This document shows positions 25,720 to 35,156 of a stretch of DNA of 64,000 nt, in pieces. The position numbers were made by a program, and so were the translations under genes. Source of the stretch: Mariaggregatimicrobium sp964498785 (GTDB taxonomy: Bacteria > Zhuqueibacterota > Zhuqueibacteria > Thermofontimicrobiales > Thiofontviventaceae); assembly GCA_964498785.1 (NCBI GenBank), contig CAZCJL010000009.1, positions 41,251 to 105,250 on the forward strand. The letters are read 5' to 3'. A model generated the notes under the pieces. It saw only the letters and a program-made list of their open reading frames with translations. It ran no database searches and had not been told where the DNA came from. How positions within the stretch are numbered: position 1 is the stretch's first letter; every line of letters starts with the position of its first letter.

Positions 25720-26742
25720 TTACTTGATATTTGGAACCGACAAGCCAGCTTTGCATATAGCTGCTTTTGACAGTTTCCTTCCAAAACCGTAAACTCTATT
25801 AGTCCCTTTGTGCCATTGAGTTTGGATTTCATCAAAACCTGCTTCCCTCATCATGCGATAGATAGCTGATGGCGACGGCAGAAACCAGTTCCAACCTCCG
25901 CGATTCATTCTCCCTCTTGTTCCTGAATGCCAAATGAGGCTTCCGTCAAATCTACAAAATGGTTCTTCCCTATTAATTCCTGCGGACTCAATAAGGATAA
26001 AACCTCCTACCTTTACAGAATTGAAAAGAATCCTTAGAGCCAAAAGCGGATCTGATAAATGGTATATCACTCCAGGAAAATAGGCAATGTCAAATAGTTC
26101 ATAGAAATCCTTTGAATTGCATTCATAGATAGACAGCGGCTTTACTGAAATACGATCACTAATACCAAAGGATTTTGAGAGATATGAAACTGTTTCCGCA
26201 TACTTTTTTACCTCTTCGATAGCATACACTTTATCTGCAAGAGTAGCTATGAGCAACGTTGTTCCACCGGTCCAGCAACCAATATCAAAAACGTTTTTAC
26301 CTTTGAAATCATCGAGCGCCACTGGAAAGAGAGTGAGGAAATTGGCTAATAGATTAATATGCCTATCACCCATCCTGCCTTCTAAATTGAAGTCTCCAAA
26401 ATCATGATTGTGACCCCAGTGGAACTTAATTGACAAATCTCTTTGTTGTTTGATCTCTTCCTCTGAATAGCCCTCAATTTGAGCATCAACCGTTCCAATT
26501 CGCGATTGTATTGCTTTCTTAAATTCTTCAGGGGTTATTCCCATAAGATTAGATGTTGTATAGACTTCAAATTTGCGTTGTAATTCTTTAGAGATCTCTT
26601 CCACCTTTTTACCATTAACTGCGAGTGGCTTTAGAGCTTTCCTGTTACTGCGGGATTTTCCGTGTAACCCTGTCCTTTTTCCGACATATTGAAGAAGCTC
26701 TTTTGGGGATGAATTGTAAACTTTAGATAAGATTCTTCTCAT
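25720..26742 (-). CDS. SAM-dependent methyltransferase (CmoB/DUF1698-like)
   Basis: The 340-residue protein has an N-terminal extension of about 130 residues and a class I methyltransferase core: motif I FDIGCWTGGTTLL (near 150), YAIEEVKKYAETV, FDIAYFPGVIYHLSDPLLALRIL and GGFILIESAG. The arrangement resembles the tRNA wobble-uridine CmoB/DUF1698 group, but in an EPS cluster a sugar or lipid substrate is more likely. AAGGAAA precedes the ATG by 8 bp. The gene is bracketed by repeats containing broken ends of both neighbours, and sampled lines have higher GC (about 38-48%) than the adjacent flippase (about 32%), suggesting acquisition. Confidence 0.82.
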   Translation of the reverse strand: MRRILSKVYNSSPKELLQYVGKRTGLHGKSRSNRKALKPLAVNGKKVEEISKELQRKFEVYTTSNLMGITPEEFKKAIQSRIGTVDAQIEGYSEEEIKQQRDLSIKFHWGHNHDFGDFNLEGRMGDRHINLLANFLTLFPVALDDFKGKNVFDIGCWTGGTTLLIATLADKVYAIEEVKKYAETVSYLSKSFGISDRISVKPLSIYECNSKDFYELFDIAYFPGVIYHLSDPLLALRILFNSVKVGGFILIESAGINREEPFCRFDGSLIWHSGTRGRMNRGGWNWFLPSPSAIYRMMREAGFDEIQTQWHKGTNRVYGFGRKLSKAAICKAGLSVPNIK

Positions 26743-26812
26743 AATTATTTCCTTTCTTTTTTTCTGCCCAGCTAGTAATTCGGACTAGTAATATTGGCTT
26801 TGAATTTTCCAT
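26723..26812 (-). pseudogene. Remnant of the sulfotransferase 5' end
   Basis: Translated on the minus strand it begins MENSKPILLV, matching MEKLRPILLV at the start of the sulfotransferase at 24507-25502, then diverges and stops after 29 codons. It includes the ATG and its upstream region, so it is the counterpart of the flippase remnant on the other side of the methyltransferase. Confidence 0.7.
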
Positions 26813-26896
26813 AAACGCGATTCATTATTTTTTGGTAAATGACAATTTTAAAGAATTCCCTGAACTAACAATTTTTGAGCGTATTCGGGGATCTCC
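26787..26896. repeat. Direct repeat, copy B
   Basis: Second copy of the 110-bp repeat at 25477-25586. It covers the true 3' end of the flippase gene and the broken sulfotransferase start. Confidence 0.85.
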
Positions 26897-28303
26897 CATA
26901 ACAATTAACATGAAATACAGTGAAATGAATATCACGGATTTAGCCATTAATTGAATCACATTATTATTTGATTCGATTAACTTCGAAATATAGAATGTTC
27001 CCATGAAAGAGAGTACTGAAAACACGATGAATCCCAAAATACTTCTATATGCAATATTAATTCTGAAGTGCTTTTTAGAAAGTTGATAGCTCGAAATAAT
27101 ATATAACATAAATGAGATTAAGGTTGCATACGCTGCACCTTCAATTCCCATGCGCGGCACAAAAAACATATTTAATACGATATTAAAAATTGCCATGATT
27201 GACGTGAGTGTTAAAATCATGGACGTATTTTTATTCAAATGAAATCCGGCAGAAAATGGTAGTATAAAGCCGGACATGACTCCTGCCATGATAATTGGCA
27301 TTAAAGGGGATGCATCAATATATTTTTCTGATGCCAGCAACGTGATTATTTCCTTCGGAATAAGCATAAACAGGAAAACAGCCGGAATTGCAATCATATA
27401 ATAATATTTAGTAGCAGCATGAAGTGTGTTTTTTAGTTCATCAATCTTCTTCTGTTCCCACAATTTAAATGTTAGCGGTATTAATGAAAGATTAATTGGT
27501 GTGATGATGAATTCTTTGAAATAATTGCAAATCATATAGGCAACACTGTAAGACGCTACTTGTTCAACACTAAGGAAATGGGCAATTACGTATCGATCTC
27601 CCATATTAAAAATTTTGAATGAAATGGCGCTGATGGCTAATGGAAATCCATATTTAAATGATTCAGTTACGATTTTTTTTGATGGAATTTGTGCGATAAA
27701 TGGGCCGAGTTTTCTATAAATCAAAAAAATAAGCAGGACTACGAAAATGAATTCAATGGCAATTTGTCCGTAATAAAAGGAATTTAAGTTATGAAATATC
27801 AACACCATTATAATGGCTGTTATCATTCCCGCATATTTTCGAAATATTCCTAACAGGTTATAAATGAATACCTGTTCTTCCAGGCGATAAATTGTGTACA
27901 TATACATGAATAGATTTTGTAAAATTATCCATACCATCGCAAAAGGCAACAGGGAATAAAAATCATCGGAAACGATGTTCCAAATCAATAATAGTCGCGT
28001 CACTAATGTCGCTAATAAAATGGCGGCGATTCCACTGAGAAATAGTGAAGAAACAAGGGTCCCAAAGAACGTTGTTTCTTGATTTTTTTTCTTATAATTA
28101 TGATAAAATCTTACTAAAGACCGGTTAGCTCCGAGGGAGGCTATGCTGCCAATAATTGTGGCTGTGACCGTCAACAAACTCATGAGACCGTATTCGTACT
28201 TTGTAAAAATACGAGTAAGAATCGGGAAAGAGATAATTCCCGACGCCATTATGAGCGCCTCGCCCCAGAAATAGTGCGATGATTGTTTAAAAATTTTATT
28301 CAT
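26825..28303 (-). CDS. Wzx-type polysaccharide/oligosaccharide flippase
   Basis: The 492-residue protein has about 12-14 hydrophobic helices and the MATE/MVF-type start SSHYFWGEALIMASGIISFPILTRIFTKYEYG, typical of polysaccharide biosynthesis (RfbX-like) flippases that move lipid-linked repeat units across the inner membrane. Its C-terminal GDPRIRSK... segment is duplicated at 25515-25586. The ATG at 28303 overlaps the end of the ATP-grasp gene by 8 bp. Confidence 0.9.
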   Translation of the reverse strand: MNKIFKQSSHYFWGEALIMASGIISFPILTRIFTKYEYGLMSLLTVTATIIGSIASLGANRSLVRFYHNYKKKNQETTFFGTLVSSLFLSGIAAILLATLVTRLLLIWNIVSDDFYSLLPFAMVWIILQNLFMYMYTIYRLEEQVFIYNLLGIFRKYAGMITAIIMVLIFHNLNSFYYGQIAIEFIFVVLLIFLIYRKLGPFIAQIPSKKIVTESFKYGFPLAISAISFKIFNMGDRYVIAHFLSVEQVASYSVAYMICNYFKEFIITPINLSLIPLTFKLWEQKKIDELKNTLHAATKYYYMIAIPAVFLFMLIPKEIITLLASEKYIDASPLMPIIMAGVMSGFILPFSAGFHLNKNTSMILTLTSIMAIFNIVLNMFFVPRMGIEGAAYATLISFMLYIISSYQLSKKHFRINIAYRSILGFIVFSVLSFMGTFYISKLIESNNNVIQLMAKSVIFISLYFMLIVMGDPRIRSKIVSSGNSLKLSFTKK

Positions 28304-29573
28304 CAATATGGTTTATTTTCTGACTATTTTTATGTTGAAATAATTTGGAAAAGAGATATATTGGAAACATTAGAAACGGGAAAATATCATCTGTTGAATA
28401 TATCGCACATTCCTTTTTACCCTGATATGAATTAAAGCACTCCTTAAAACTGATTTCACCTTTTTTTAAATATTGAAGCATGGATATAATATCTCTCATA
28501 AAAAATATCCACGATTTTTTTATGGGGGATTGACAAACTGGCTCCGGAATTCCTCCAATTAAATCCTGATATATATTATAAATCATATTGACGCCACAGG
28601 CTGTTGCAAGACTAATTTGTGACCATGCTCTGGGATTGATCTCAATGATTTTGTATTTCCCATCCCGGGAATCTTTCCTAAATTCAACTTCTGCCAGCCC
28701 CTGAAATTGAATTGCTTGTAAAAAATCAATCGCATTATTTGTCAAAACGTCATTCTGTTCGCTTACCACAAATGTCCCGGTACCAAACGAAATCGGCTGT
28801 TGTCGTATTTTGCGGGCTGAAAAATACCACCGCGGTTGATGTTGATTGTTCATGTAAACAGCAATGGAAAATTGATCGCTATCTTTACCCGTGACAATTT
28901 CCTGCACGACTGTTTTAATTTTTTTTTGATGAACATTACTCAAAATATTCCTGAGTTCATCTGTATTGTTTACAACAAAAGCCTTTTTATTTGAATAATG
29001 CTTTTTAAATTCATGGATGAATTGCGGCTTTACAATGCATGGAAAGTGAATATCCCCATTTAATTGATCAAGAGCATTTTCTCCGGATAATTCTATCGAA
29101 TGTGGTACATCCTGATGATGATTTTGAGCGAGCATATAAAATTCTTTTTTATTCAGAATTGAATTTAATAGGTCTGAATTTGAAATTATAAAAGAATAAT
29201 GTCTGCTCAATATCTCACGATATTTTGATATGAATAAAACATACTCATCTTCTGTGGGAAAGAGGACGGGGCGCTTATCAAATAGTTGTGATATTTCCAA
29301 TAGAATCTTTAACAATTCATCTTCCGGGCAAATGATTGATAAACTGTATTTGGAAAATCTGCCTATTTCAAATTCATCTCGTCCAATTCCAATACATGGG
29401 ATTTTCTTTCGTCCTAAAGAGCGTATTATTCCCAGCCCTGTTATTGATAATCCCAGAATAACAGCAGGATTTTTTTTTAGCTTTAACAAATCAAGAAATT
29501 TCTTATTTTTTTTTAATGAAGTTAACATAGCTGCATTCTTGTCTGCTTTTTTGTCAAGAGCTTGAAATTTCAT
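28296..29573 (-). CDS. ATP-grasp carboxylate-amine ligase family protein
   Basis: The 425-residue protein has an N-terminal Rossmann-like segment (PAVILGLSITGLGIIRSLGRKKIP), a central FPCIVKPQFIHEF ATP-binding element near 175, TVVQEIVTGKDSDQFSIAV, and the metal-binding GLAEVEFRKD...YKIIEINPRAWSQI near 300. These are the ATP-grasp hallmarks for joining a carboxylate to an amine. Such genes recur in exosortase/EPS clusters but the substrates are not established. It overlaps the DegT-family gene by 20 bp. Confidence 0.83.
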   Translation of the reverse strand: MKFQALDKKADKNAAMLTSLKKNKKFLDLLKLKKNPAVILGLSITGLGIIRSLGRKKIPCIGIGRDEFEIGRFSKYSLSIICPEDELLKILLEISQLFDKRPVLFPTEDEYVLFISKYREILSRHYSFIISNSDLLNSILNKKEFYMLAQNHHQDVPHSIELSGENALDQLNGDIHFPCIVKPQFIHEFKKHYSNKKAFVVNNTDELRNILSNVHQKKIKTVVQEIVTGKDSDQFSIAVYMNNQHQPRWYFSARKIRQQPISFGTGTFVVSEQNDVLTNNAIDFLQAIQFQGLAEVEFRKDSRDGKYKIIEINPRAWSQISLATACGVNMIYNIYQDLIGGIPEPVCQSPIKKSWIFFMRDIISMLQYLKKGEISFKECFNSYQGKKECAIYSTDDIFPFLMFPIYLFSKLFQHKNSQKINHIDE

Positions 29574-30756
29574 TGATTATGAATCCAATTTCCTGATCAG
29601 AAATTGATGGATAAAACGGAACGCTTAAAAGCTGGTCATTCAGCTTTTTGGTGACCGGACAATCTGTCCAGATAGCATTCTTCCTGAAATATTGAATATC
29701 TCCTAAAAAATGCTGATACGGATTTCGATAATCCTGTGAAAGGTGCTTACATTCAATATTTCTTTCTACGACTAAATTGTCTATCAACTCGTTTGCCCGG
29801 TACGGAGTTTTTAAATAGATCCTTGTCAACGGGTTGTTGTGAAGTGGATTTCCCAGGAATTCGAGTGAATTACTTTTTCTCAATTCCTTTGCATAATTTT
29901 CATACCCTCGCACGCGACCTGCTTTATTGCGATGCCAGTGTTTGTTAAACATATTCCATGTATGATTGGCTTCATACGGTAATGGCCGAACTAAATTTCT
30001 GTATGGTGCATTGTAATAATCATTCTCATTTTCATTTGTTCGTTGTGACAGATTTTCAGCCTTATTCATAAATTTATAATATCTGTTATAAGAATGTTGA
30101 GACCGGATTAATTTCTGCAAAAAGTTTCGTATCAATCGGAATGGAATGATTTTTTTGTCCCGTAATGGAAAATCATTATGGATGGCTAAGGCATTTTCAA
30201 AAATTGATTGATTGTTCGTCAGGAGCATTCCCCCCATCCCGAATAGTCCCTTGTAAAAATTAAGACATGAAATGTCGCCCGATGTACCAAGTGGTATGTT
30301 ATTGACATCTGTACTGCCAAAGGCGTGGGCACAGTCTTCTACAACTATTAATTTATTGTGTTTTGCGATACGTGATATTTCCGCTATCGGCGCCGGAACT
30401 CCGCCTAAATGGACGACTAATATGCCAACAGTGGATTCATCAATATATTTTTCTAAAAGATTTAAGTTAAAGTTACCAGTTTTATCGTCAATGTCGATAA
30501 ATTTGGGTCGATGACCTGCGGCTATTATCGGCGTAATGGCAGCTTCGCACGCCAGAGGGGTTGTGATTATTTCACCCTTTGGCTCAATTGCTGAAAAAGC
30601 CAGATAAAGAGCAGTCCGGCAATCCGCAGTGAAAAGCGCGTAACTTTTTGATAATAACTTACCGAAAGTCTCCTGAATTGCATTTACTTTATCGCCAAAA
30701 AAAGACTTGCCAATAATTACCGGATCAACGAATGGTTTGGTATATGGGATAAACAT
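29554..30756 (-). CDS. DegT/DnrJ/EryC1/StrS-family PLP aminotransferase
   Basis: The 400-residue protein shows the sugar aminotransferase fold: FTADCRTALYLAF near residue 45, ITTPLACEAAITPIIAAGHRPKFIDID, VEDCAHAFGS and CLNFYKGLFGMGGMLLT near 185, where the Lys is the expected PLP-binding residue. The family makes amino sugars such as 4-amino-4,6-dideoxyhexoses as nucleotide sugars. The middle part (about 210-290) is unusually basic and variable. The translational overlap with the ATP-grasp gene suggests that the two act in sequence. Confidence 0.87.
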   Translation of the reverse strand: MFIPYTKPFVDPVIIGKSFFGDKVNAIQETFGKLLSKSYALFTADCRTALYLAFSAIEPKGEIITTPLACEAAITPIIAAGHRPKFIDIDDKTGNFNLNLLEKYIDESTVGILVVHLGGVPAPIAEISRIAKHNKLIVVEDCAHAFGSTDVNNIPLGTSGDISCLNFYKGLFGMGGMLLTNNQSIFENALAIHNDFPLRDKKIIPFRLIRNFLQKLIRSQHSYNRYYKFMNKAENLSQRTNENENDYYNAPYRNLVRPLPYEANHTWNMFNKHWHRNKAGRVRGYENYAKELRKSNSLEFLGNPLHNNPLTRIYLKTPYRANELIDNLVVERNIECKHLSQDYRNPYQHFLGDIQYFRKNAIWTDCPVTKKLNDQLLSVPFYPSISDQEIGFIINEISSS

Positions 30757-31878
30757 TTATTCACGTTCCCAAATTTCAACATTTGCACCACTCATGAACT
30801 GATGCCAGCCGATGATGGCCGCTATTGCCAGAAATGAAAATCGATACGGAATTTGGAGTAATTTTGAATTAAATTTTATTCCGGATAAAGCGAATGCATA
30901 AAAAAGCATTTGTAGCACTAATATTGTGTTCACGAAAATACTATGATTCGTTGTCACCATAAGAATATTGGTGATTAAAATTAAAAAAAGAAATAACGGT
31001 GTTAGCCAACGTAGAATTTTTTTACTAATTATGAAAAAGGATAATTTGGGATATTTGATCGGATTTAGAAGCGTTCTGTTGTAAAAAATCCCAAATAGGC
31101 CGGCTCGGACTGTCCGTATTTTTCTTTTAAGTTCAGATTCTTCCTGTTCAACGGTTTTTACAGAGCAGATCGCATCTTTCTCAAAAATGGTACGACACCC
31201 TTTCCTGACTATCAGCAACGGTAACACCAAATCACTGGTCAGATTTTCCGGGATTTTTTCAAACAATGTACTTCGAATCGCATATAAACAGCCATCCACT
31301 CCGATTGTGCTATATAATTGGCTTTCAATTTTTTTAATGTTCTGATCAAACTTTTCAACGGTATTTTTCGAATTTTCCAGCGCTCCTTTCCATATTAGCC
31401 TTCCACCGACACAGCCAATTGATTTATCGCTAAAATTGCTGACCAATGATTTTATCGCCTGTTTATCCAAAATTGCTTTTACATCAGTAAAAATGATAAT
31501 TTCGCCGTTGGCAAAATCGAATGCATAATTTTGGGCAGCAGTTTTACCACCCCGTTTAGGAAGTCGCGCCAATTTTACGTCACGGTTTTGATACTTAACC
31601 ACAATATCATCTGTGCTATCATTTGAGCAATCCGAAGCAACGATAATCTGCATCTTATCTACCGGATAATCTAAGGAAAGACTGTTCAATATTTTTTCCT
31701 CGATCATATCCTCTTCATTATAAGCAGAAATTATTATCGATACTTGCGGATAAAATTCTTTTTTATGAATATCTATTCCAAGAAAAAATGAAAGTAATCG
31801 AATGATGTAAGGATAAAATACATACGTGTATAATAAAAGCAATAATGATGTTATGAATATGCTTAAATACAATGACAT
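30757..31878 (-). CDS. Glycosyltransferase family 2 with membrane anchors
   Basis: The 373-residue protein has an N-terminal membrane helix (about 4-26), a GT-A domain with VSIIISAYNEEDMIEEKI, IIVASDCSNDSTDDI and EIIIFTDVKAIL (DxD-type position), followed by QXXRW-like basic residues and three C-terminal helices. It resembles processive or membrane-bound GT2 enzymes. It directly follows the O-antigen-ligase-like gene. Confidence 0.88.
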   Translation of the reverse strand: MSLYLSIFITSLLLLLYTYVFYPYIIRLLSFFLGIDIHKKEFYPQVSIIISAYNEEDMIEEKILNSLSLDYPVDKMQIIVASDCSNDSTDDIVVKYQNRDVKLARLPKRGGKTAAQNYAFDFANGEIIIFTDVKAILDKQAIKSLVSNFSDKSIGCVGGRLIWKGALENSKNTVEKFDQNIKKIESQLYSTIGVDGCLYAIRSTLFEKIPENLTSDLVLPLLIVRKGCRTIFEKDAICSVKTVEQEESELKRKIRTVRAGLFGIFYNRTLLNPIKYPKLSFFIISKKILRWLTPLFLFLILITNILMVTTNHSIFVNTILVLQMLFYAFALSGIKFNSKLLQIPYRFSFLAIAAIIGWHQFMSGANVEIWERE

Positions 31879-31910
31879 TGCTCCTGAATTATTAAAGGAC
31901 GAATTATAAA

Positions 31911-33122
31911 TCAGTAATGGTAATCGAATTCCTCAGGTTTTTCATTTTCATGAAAAAGAAATTTCACAGCGACGATGAGTGCCATTGTCACGTAAAGGAT
32001 ATCCGATTGATTTCTATTGGAAAAAAATGCACAGACCCAAAAACCAATAAGTGAATATGATAAAAATCGATACAATGTTAATTCAATTTCATGAGTTTCT
32101 TCGAGCACTGGATCTCTTACATAAAAGCGAAAATCTTTCAGGATAAAGTAACTCATAAGAATAAATAGAATTCCACCCGGGAAACCGCTTTCAGCAAAAA
32201 CCTGAATAATTGTATTATGGGGCGCAAGGTTTCTAATTCCCCCATAATCGCTGGAAAAATGAGAAAATTGTTCCGGCCCAACTCCAAATAAAGGATTATG
32301 AATTAACATTTGTATGCCAGCCTTCCATTGGATAATTCTATTTTGGGCGGACTCATCCTGAGTATAACTTCCCTGAACAACATCTGAACGTTGTTTAACT
32401 ATTTTTATTCCAATGGGGACTGCCAGTGTTATAGCTAAGAAAAAAGTTACTATTTTAATGGGCTTTATTAATGTTTTGGAACCCACAACGCATAGTAACG
32501 CTGTAGCCAAAAAACCCAAAAGCCCTCCCCTGGAACCGGTTAGCATAATGTTAACAGAAAATAAACCGATAAGTGAAACAAAAAGCCCTTTTATCAAAAT
32601 GTTTTGTTTAGTTTCAATAAAATAGAACGCTAATGGAATAACCGCGACCAATATCATTGCAATATCATTTGTTCCGTCAAACCAGCCAAATCCACGCGCC
32701 CTCCAGGAATCATTCCCTAATGAATGTTCGAGAACATATCTTGATATCGAATATTTGGATAACCACACAATCCCGGAAATGATTGCTAAAAAAATCCATT
32801 CAATCCTTTTATAATGTGTACACAACATCACAATTAAAAAATAAATAATTCCTGTTTTTAGCCAGGAATTTGCCATTTCATACCCATATTGTAACCATAT
32901 AAATGAGGCTGAAATAATCTGAATAACGACAAATCCCAAAAACGCTTTGGTTTCTTTTGCTTCAAAAAATTTGCGCTCGCTTTTTTCGCCAGTTAGAATA
33001 TAAGAAATCAGGGCAATAAAAGCGATCGTCCGTAATGGCCGGATTGCTTCTAATGCCGGGAAATAGCCGACGGGTTGAAAAAACATGATAAAAATTGTTA
33101 AGACCAATAAAAAAAAAGCCAT
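31911..33122 (-). CDS. O-antigen ligase / Wzy-family polymerase-like membrane protein
   Basis: The 403-residue protein has 10-12 hydrophobic helices and the Wzy_C signature: NIMLTGSRGGLLGF near residue 190 and a periplasmic loop with WKAGIQMLIHNPLFGVGPEQF and LAPHNTIIQVFAESGFPGG. It is expected to polymerise repeat units or ligate glycans on the periplasmic side. Its start overlaps the stop of the GT4 gene by one base. Confidence 0.87.
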   Translation of the reverse strand: MAFFLLVLTIFIMFFQPVGYFPALEAIRPLRTIAFIALISYILTGEKSERKFFEAKETKAFLGFVVIQIISASFIWLQYGYEMANSWLKTGIIYFLIVMLCTHYKRIEWIFLAIISGIVWLSKYSISRYVLEHSLGNDSWRARGFGWFDGTNDIAMILVAVIPLAFYFIETKQNILIKGLFVSLIGLFSVNIMLTGSRGGLLGFLATALLCVVGSKTLIKPIKIVTFFLAITLAVPIGIKIVKQRSDVVQGSYTQDESAQNRIIQWKAGIQMLIHNPLFGVGPEQFSHFSSDYGGIRNLAPHNTIIQVFAESGFPGGILFILMSYFILKDFRFYVRDPVLEETHEIELTLYRFLSYSLIGFWVCAFFSNRNQSDILYVTMALIVAVKFLFHENEKPEEFDYHY

Positions 33123-34258
33123 TATATTTTTAGTCGATTTAGATAAATATTTTCATAGGAAGAAATCATATTTTCAATAGAATAATTGTCATGAATGAAT
33201 TTTTGTCCATTTTGTGCCATTCTTTTTAATAACGCCTGGTTTTTCGCAAGCAGCTCAATTTTTTCTAGCAACTGTGAGATATTGTTCGATTCAATCAAAA
33301 AGCCGTTTATATTATTTTTAATAAGCTCTGAAGTACCAACTGAATTGGTTGCAATAACCGGCACACCTGAAGACATGGCTTCCAGAATGACATTTGACAT
33401 CCCCTCAAATTTTGAGAGACTTGTTGATACTAAAATATCGATTTTTGCTAAAATATGATGAATGTCATTACGTCGACCTAAAAATTCTACGTGATTTTTT
33501 AGGCCTGTATTATTTACATGCTGGTCCAGTTTTTTTCTGTCCGGCCCATCTCCAACGAACACCACTTTGTAATTATGCACTGAATTGTAATTTTTCAATT
33601 GCTCCATCGCTTTAATCAGCATTATCTGATTTTTCTGTGGTTTAATACTCCCGATGCAACCGATGGTAAAATTCGCCTTTTCTTTATCAGAAAAAAGCTT
33701 TGTGTTTGTTTTTGCAGAATCATATTTTCCGTGAAAGATTTTTACATCAACTCCGTTCGGAACAACGGACACTCGATTCGGAGAAATTCTAACTTCTGTT
33801 TTTAGCCGGTGTTTCAGTGAATGAGATACCGATAGTATATCATTACATAAAAATGCAAGTATTCGTTGAATAAATACCTGATGTGGCTTTAAATAAAACG
33901 TGCCATGTTCACCATTTATTATTACAGGAACTATGGCCAATTTTGCTCCCAGAATTCCGCTATATGAGCCACCGCCCCAGCCATGAGTATGCACGATGTC
34001 TGGTTTTTCTTCTTTGAAAAATTTAGCTAATAAAAACGGACGAAAAGGCGCTTTTCCTTCTCTAAATTTCATATCTACCACTTTTACATGTGGCTGTAAG
34101 CGATTTGCCATTGTGCCAATACCTTTAAGACAACAAATAACAGACAAAAATCTCGATTTATTGAGCGTGTTGCACAAATTCACAACGCCATTTTCCATAC
34201 CGCCAATATCCAGGCGATTGATGACATGACACACTTTTATTTTGCGATGTATCTCCAT
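33122..34258 (-). CDS. Glycosyltransferase family 4
   Basis: The 378-residue GT-B enzyme has HVINRLDIGGMENGVVNLCNTLN at the N-terminus, VVPNGVDVKIFH near 180, IGCIGSIKPQKNQIMLIKAM and SLSKFEGMSNVILEAMSSGVPVIATNSVG near 300. The GGMENGV motif is shared with the sugar transferases associated with PEP-CTERM/EpsH loci. It lies 3 bp after the PP-loop gene. Confidence 0.9.
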   Translation of the reverse strand: MEIHRKIKVCHVINRLDIGGMENGVVNLCNTLNKSRFLSVICCLKGIGTMANRLQPHVKVVDMKFREGKAPFRPFLLAKFFKEEKPDIVHTHGWGGGSYSGILGAKLAIVPVIINGEHGTFYLKPHQVFIQRILAFLCNDILSVSHSLKHRLKTEVRISPNRVSVVPNGVDVKIFHGKYDSAKTNTKLFSDKEKANFTIGCIGSIKPQKNQIMLIKAMEQLKNYNSVHNYKVVFVGDGPDRKKLDQHVNNTGLKNHVEFLGRRNDIHHILAKIDILVSTSLSKFEGMSNVILEAMSSGVPVIATNSVGTSELIKNNINGFLIESNNISQLLEKIELLAKNQALLKRMAQNGQKFIHDNYSIENMISSYENIYLNRLKI

Positions 34259-34261
34259 GAA

Positions 34262-35008
34262 CTACTTGTCAGATTTAATATGGCCATCAATCATCCTCTT
34301 CATAAACCCAACCGTCTCTTGCCAATGTTGTAACATTTGACGCTGGACTTTTTCAGGGAAATCTGATCGACGTTTCCAGTAATTTAAAAATAAAACACTC
34401 CCGGGCATAAAGCGACAGTAACCCTGGTATGCCTTGTATAACTCATCATCATCCTTTATATTCGGTTGCGGTCGGAGTCCTAATTGATATAGCTGATGAT
34501 CGGAACGGTCATCATTGTATTCATCATAAATCGGACTGTCGTGATTGATGCCATATCCGGCATATAATTTCTTGATTTCGCGTTTCACGATTTCAATCTG
34601 CATCGGAGACGCTTCTTCATATTCCGTGTTCGCACCATCCCTGACTTCTGAAATGCCGTTTTTTTTACAATAAATAATCGTATGTATGTGAAAACTCGCC
34701 TGACAGGCAAAGCAGGTGAACTGCATTTGTAATGATCCATAGCGAATTAAATTGCGCATATAATGACGGTGATAAACGCTGGTTAAGGTTTTTCCGACAT
34801 TGATGAGTGTATGCGTGAATTTACCCGGAAACTTGTCATTTAAAACCGAATAACTATGTTTGCTGTTTTCAATATCAATTTGACCAAAATGTTTGAACGT
34901 CAGTAAATGTACATAATCAAATTTTTGCGCCATGCGATACGCAGTCAGTGATGAATCTGAACCACCAGAGAACTGAATACAGACCGATGAAGGTTGTTTA
35001 TTTTTCAT
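34262..35008 (-). CDS. PP-loop ATPase-like protein (adenylating, N-type)
   Basis: The 248-residue protein has the PP-loop IQFSGGSDSSLTAYRMA at residues 12-28, which binds ATP for substrate adenylation, and a later CFACQ pair that could bind metal or act in thiol chemistry. It resembles the N-acetyl-sugar amidotransferase (WbpG/WbuX) and QueC-like groups but could not be assigned to one. ATG at 35008 is preferred over the TTG at 35014, because GGAGG lies 5 bp upstream. It overlaps a small membrane ORF by 11 bp and follows an asparagine-synthetase homologue, so the three are probably one functional unit. Confidence 0.7.
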   Translation of the reverse strand: MKNKQPSSVCIQFSGGSDSSLTAYRMAQKFDYVHLLTFKHFGQIDIENSKHSYSVLNDKFPGKFTHTLINVGKTLTSVYHRHYMRNLIRYGSLQMQFTCFACQASFHIHTIIYCKKNGISEVRDGANTEYEEASPMQIEIVKREIKKLYAGYGINHDSPIYDEYNDDRSDHQLYQLGLRPQPNIKDDDELYKAYQGYCRFMPGSVLFLNYWKRRSDFPEKVQRQMLQHWQETVGFMKRMIDGHIKSDK

Positions 35009-35156
35009 TGGCAACCTCCTTTGGCTTTGACAGGGCGATTGCTTTCTGCTTCATTGTGAACAGCAGCCACAGGATTTTCGCCCTCGTTTTCAGGCCGAAT
35101 AACAGCAAAAAGTATATCAGCGCCAAATTTGCGTATTTTACCAAAAATCGTTTCAT
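34998..35156 (-). CDS. Small membrane peptide (52 residues), unassigned
   Basis: Read by eye on the minus strand: ATG at 35156, stop TAA at 34998. The peptide starts MKRFLVKYANLALIYFLLLF, continues with basic residues and a second hydrophobic patch (ILWLLF), and ends KEVANEK. One membrane helix (about 10-22, perhaps to 33) is likely. Its ATG overlaps the stop of the asparagine-synthetase homologue as ATGA, and its end overlaps the PP-loop gene, whose ribosome binding site lies inside this ORF. The gapless fit supports a real gene. Function unknown. Confidence 0.55.
   Translation of the reverse strand: MKRFLVKYANLALIYFLLLFGLKTRAKILWLLFTMKQKAIALSKPKEVANEK

Noticed and set aside
33890..33930. 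TGGCAC on the minus strand inside a glycosyltransferase gene
   Set aside because: No TTGC element follows at the -12 distance, and the site is inside a coding region.
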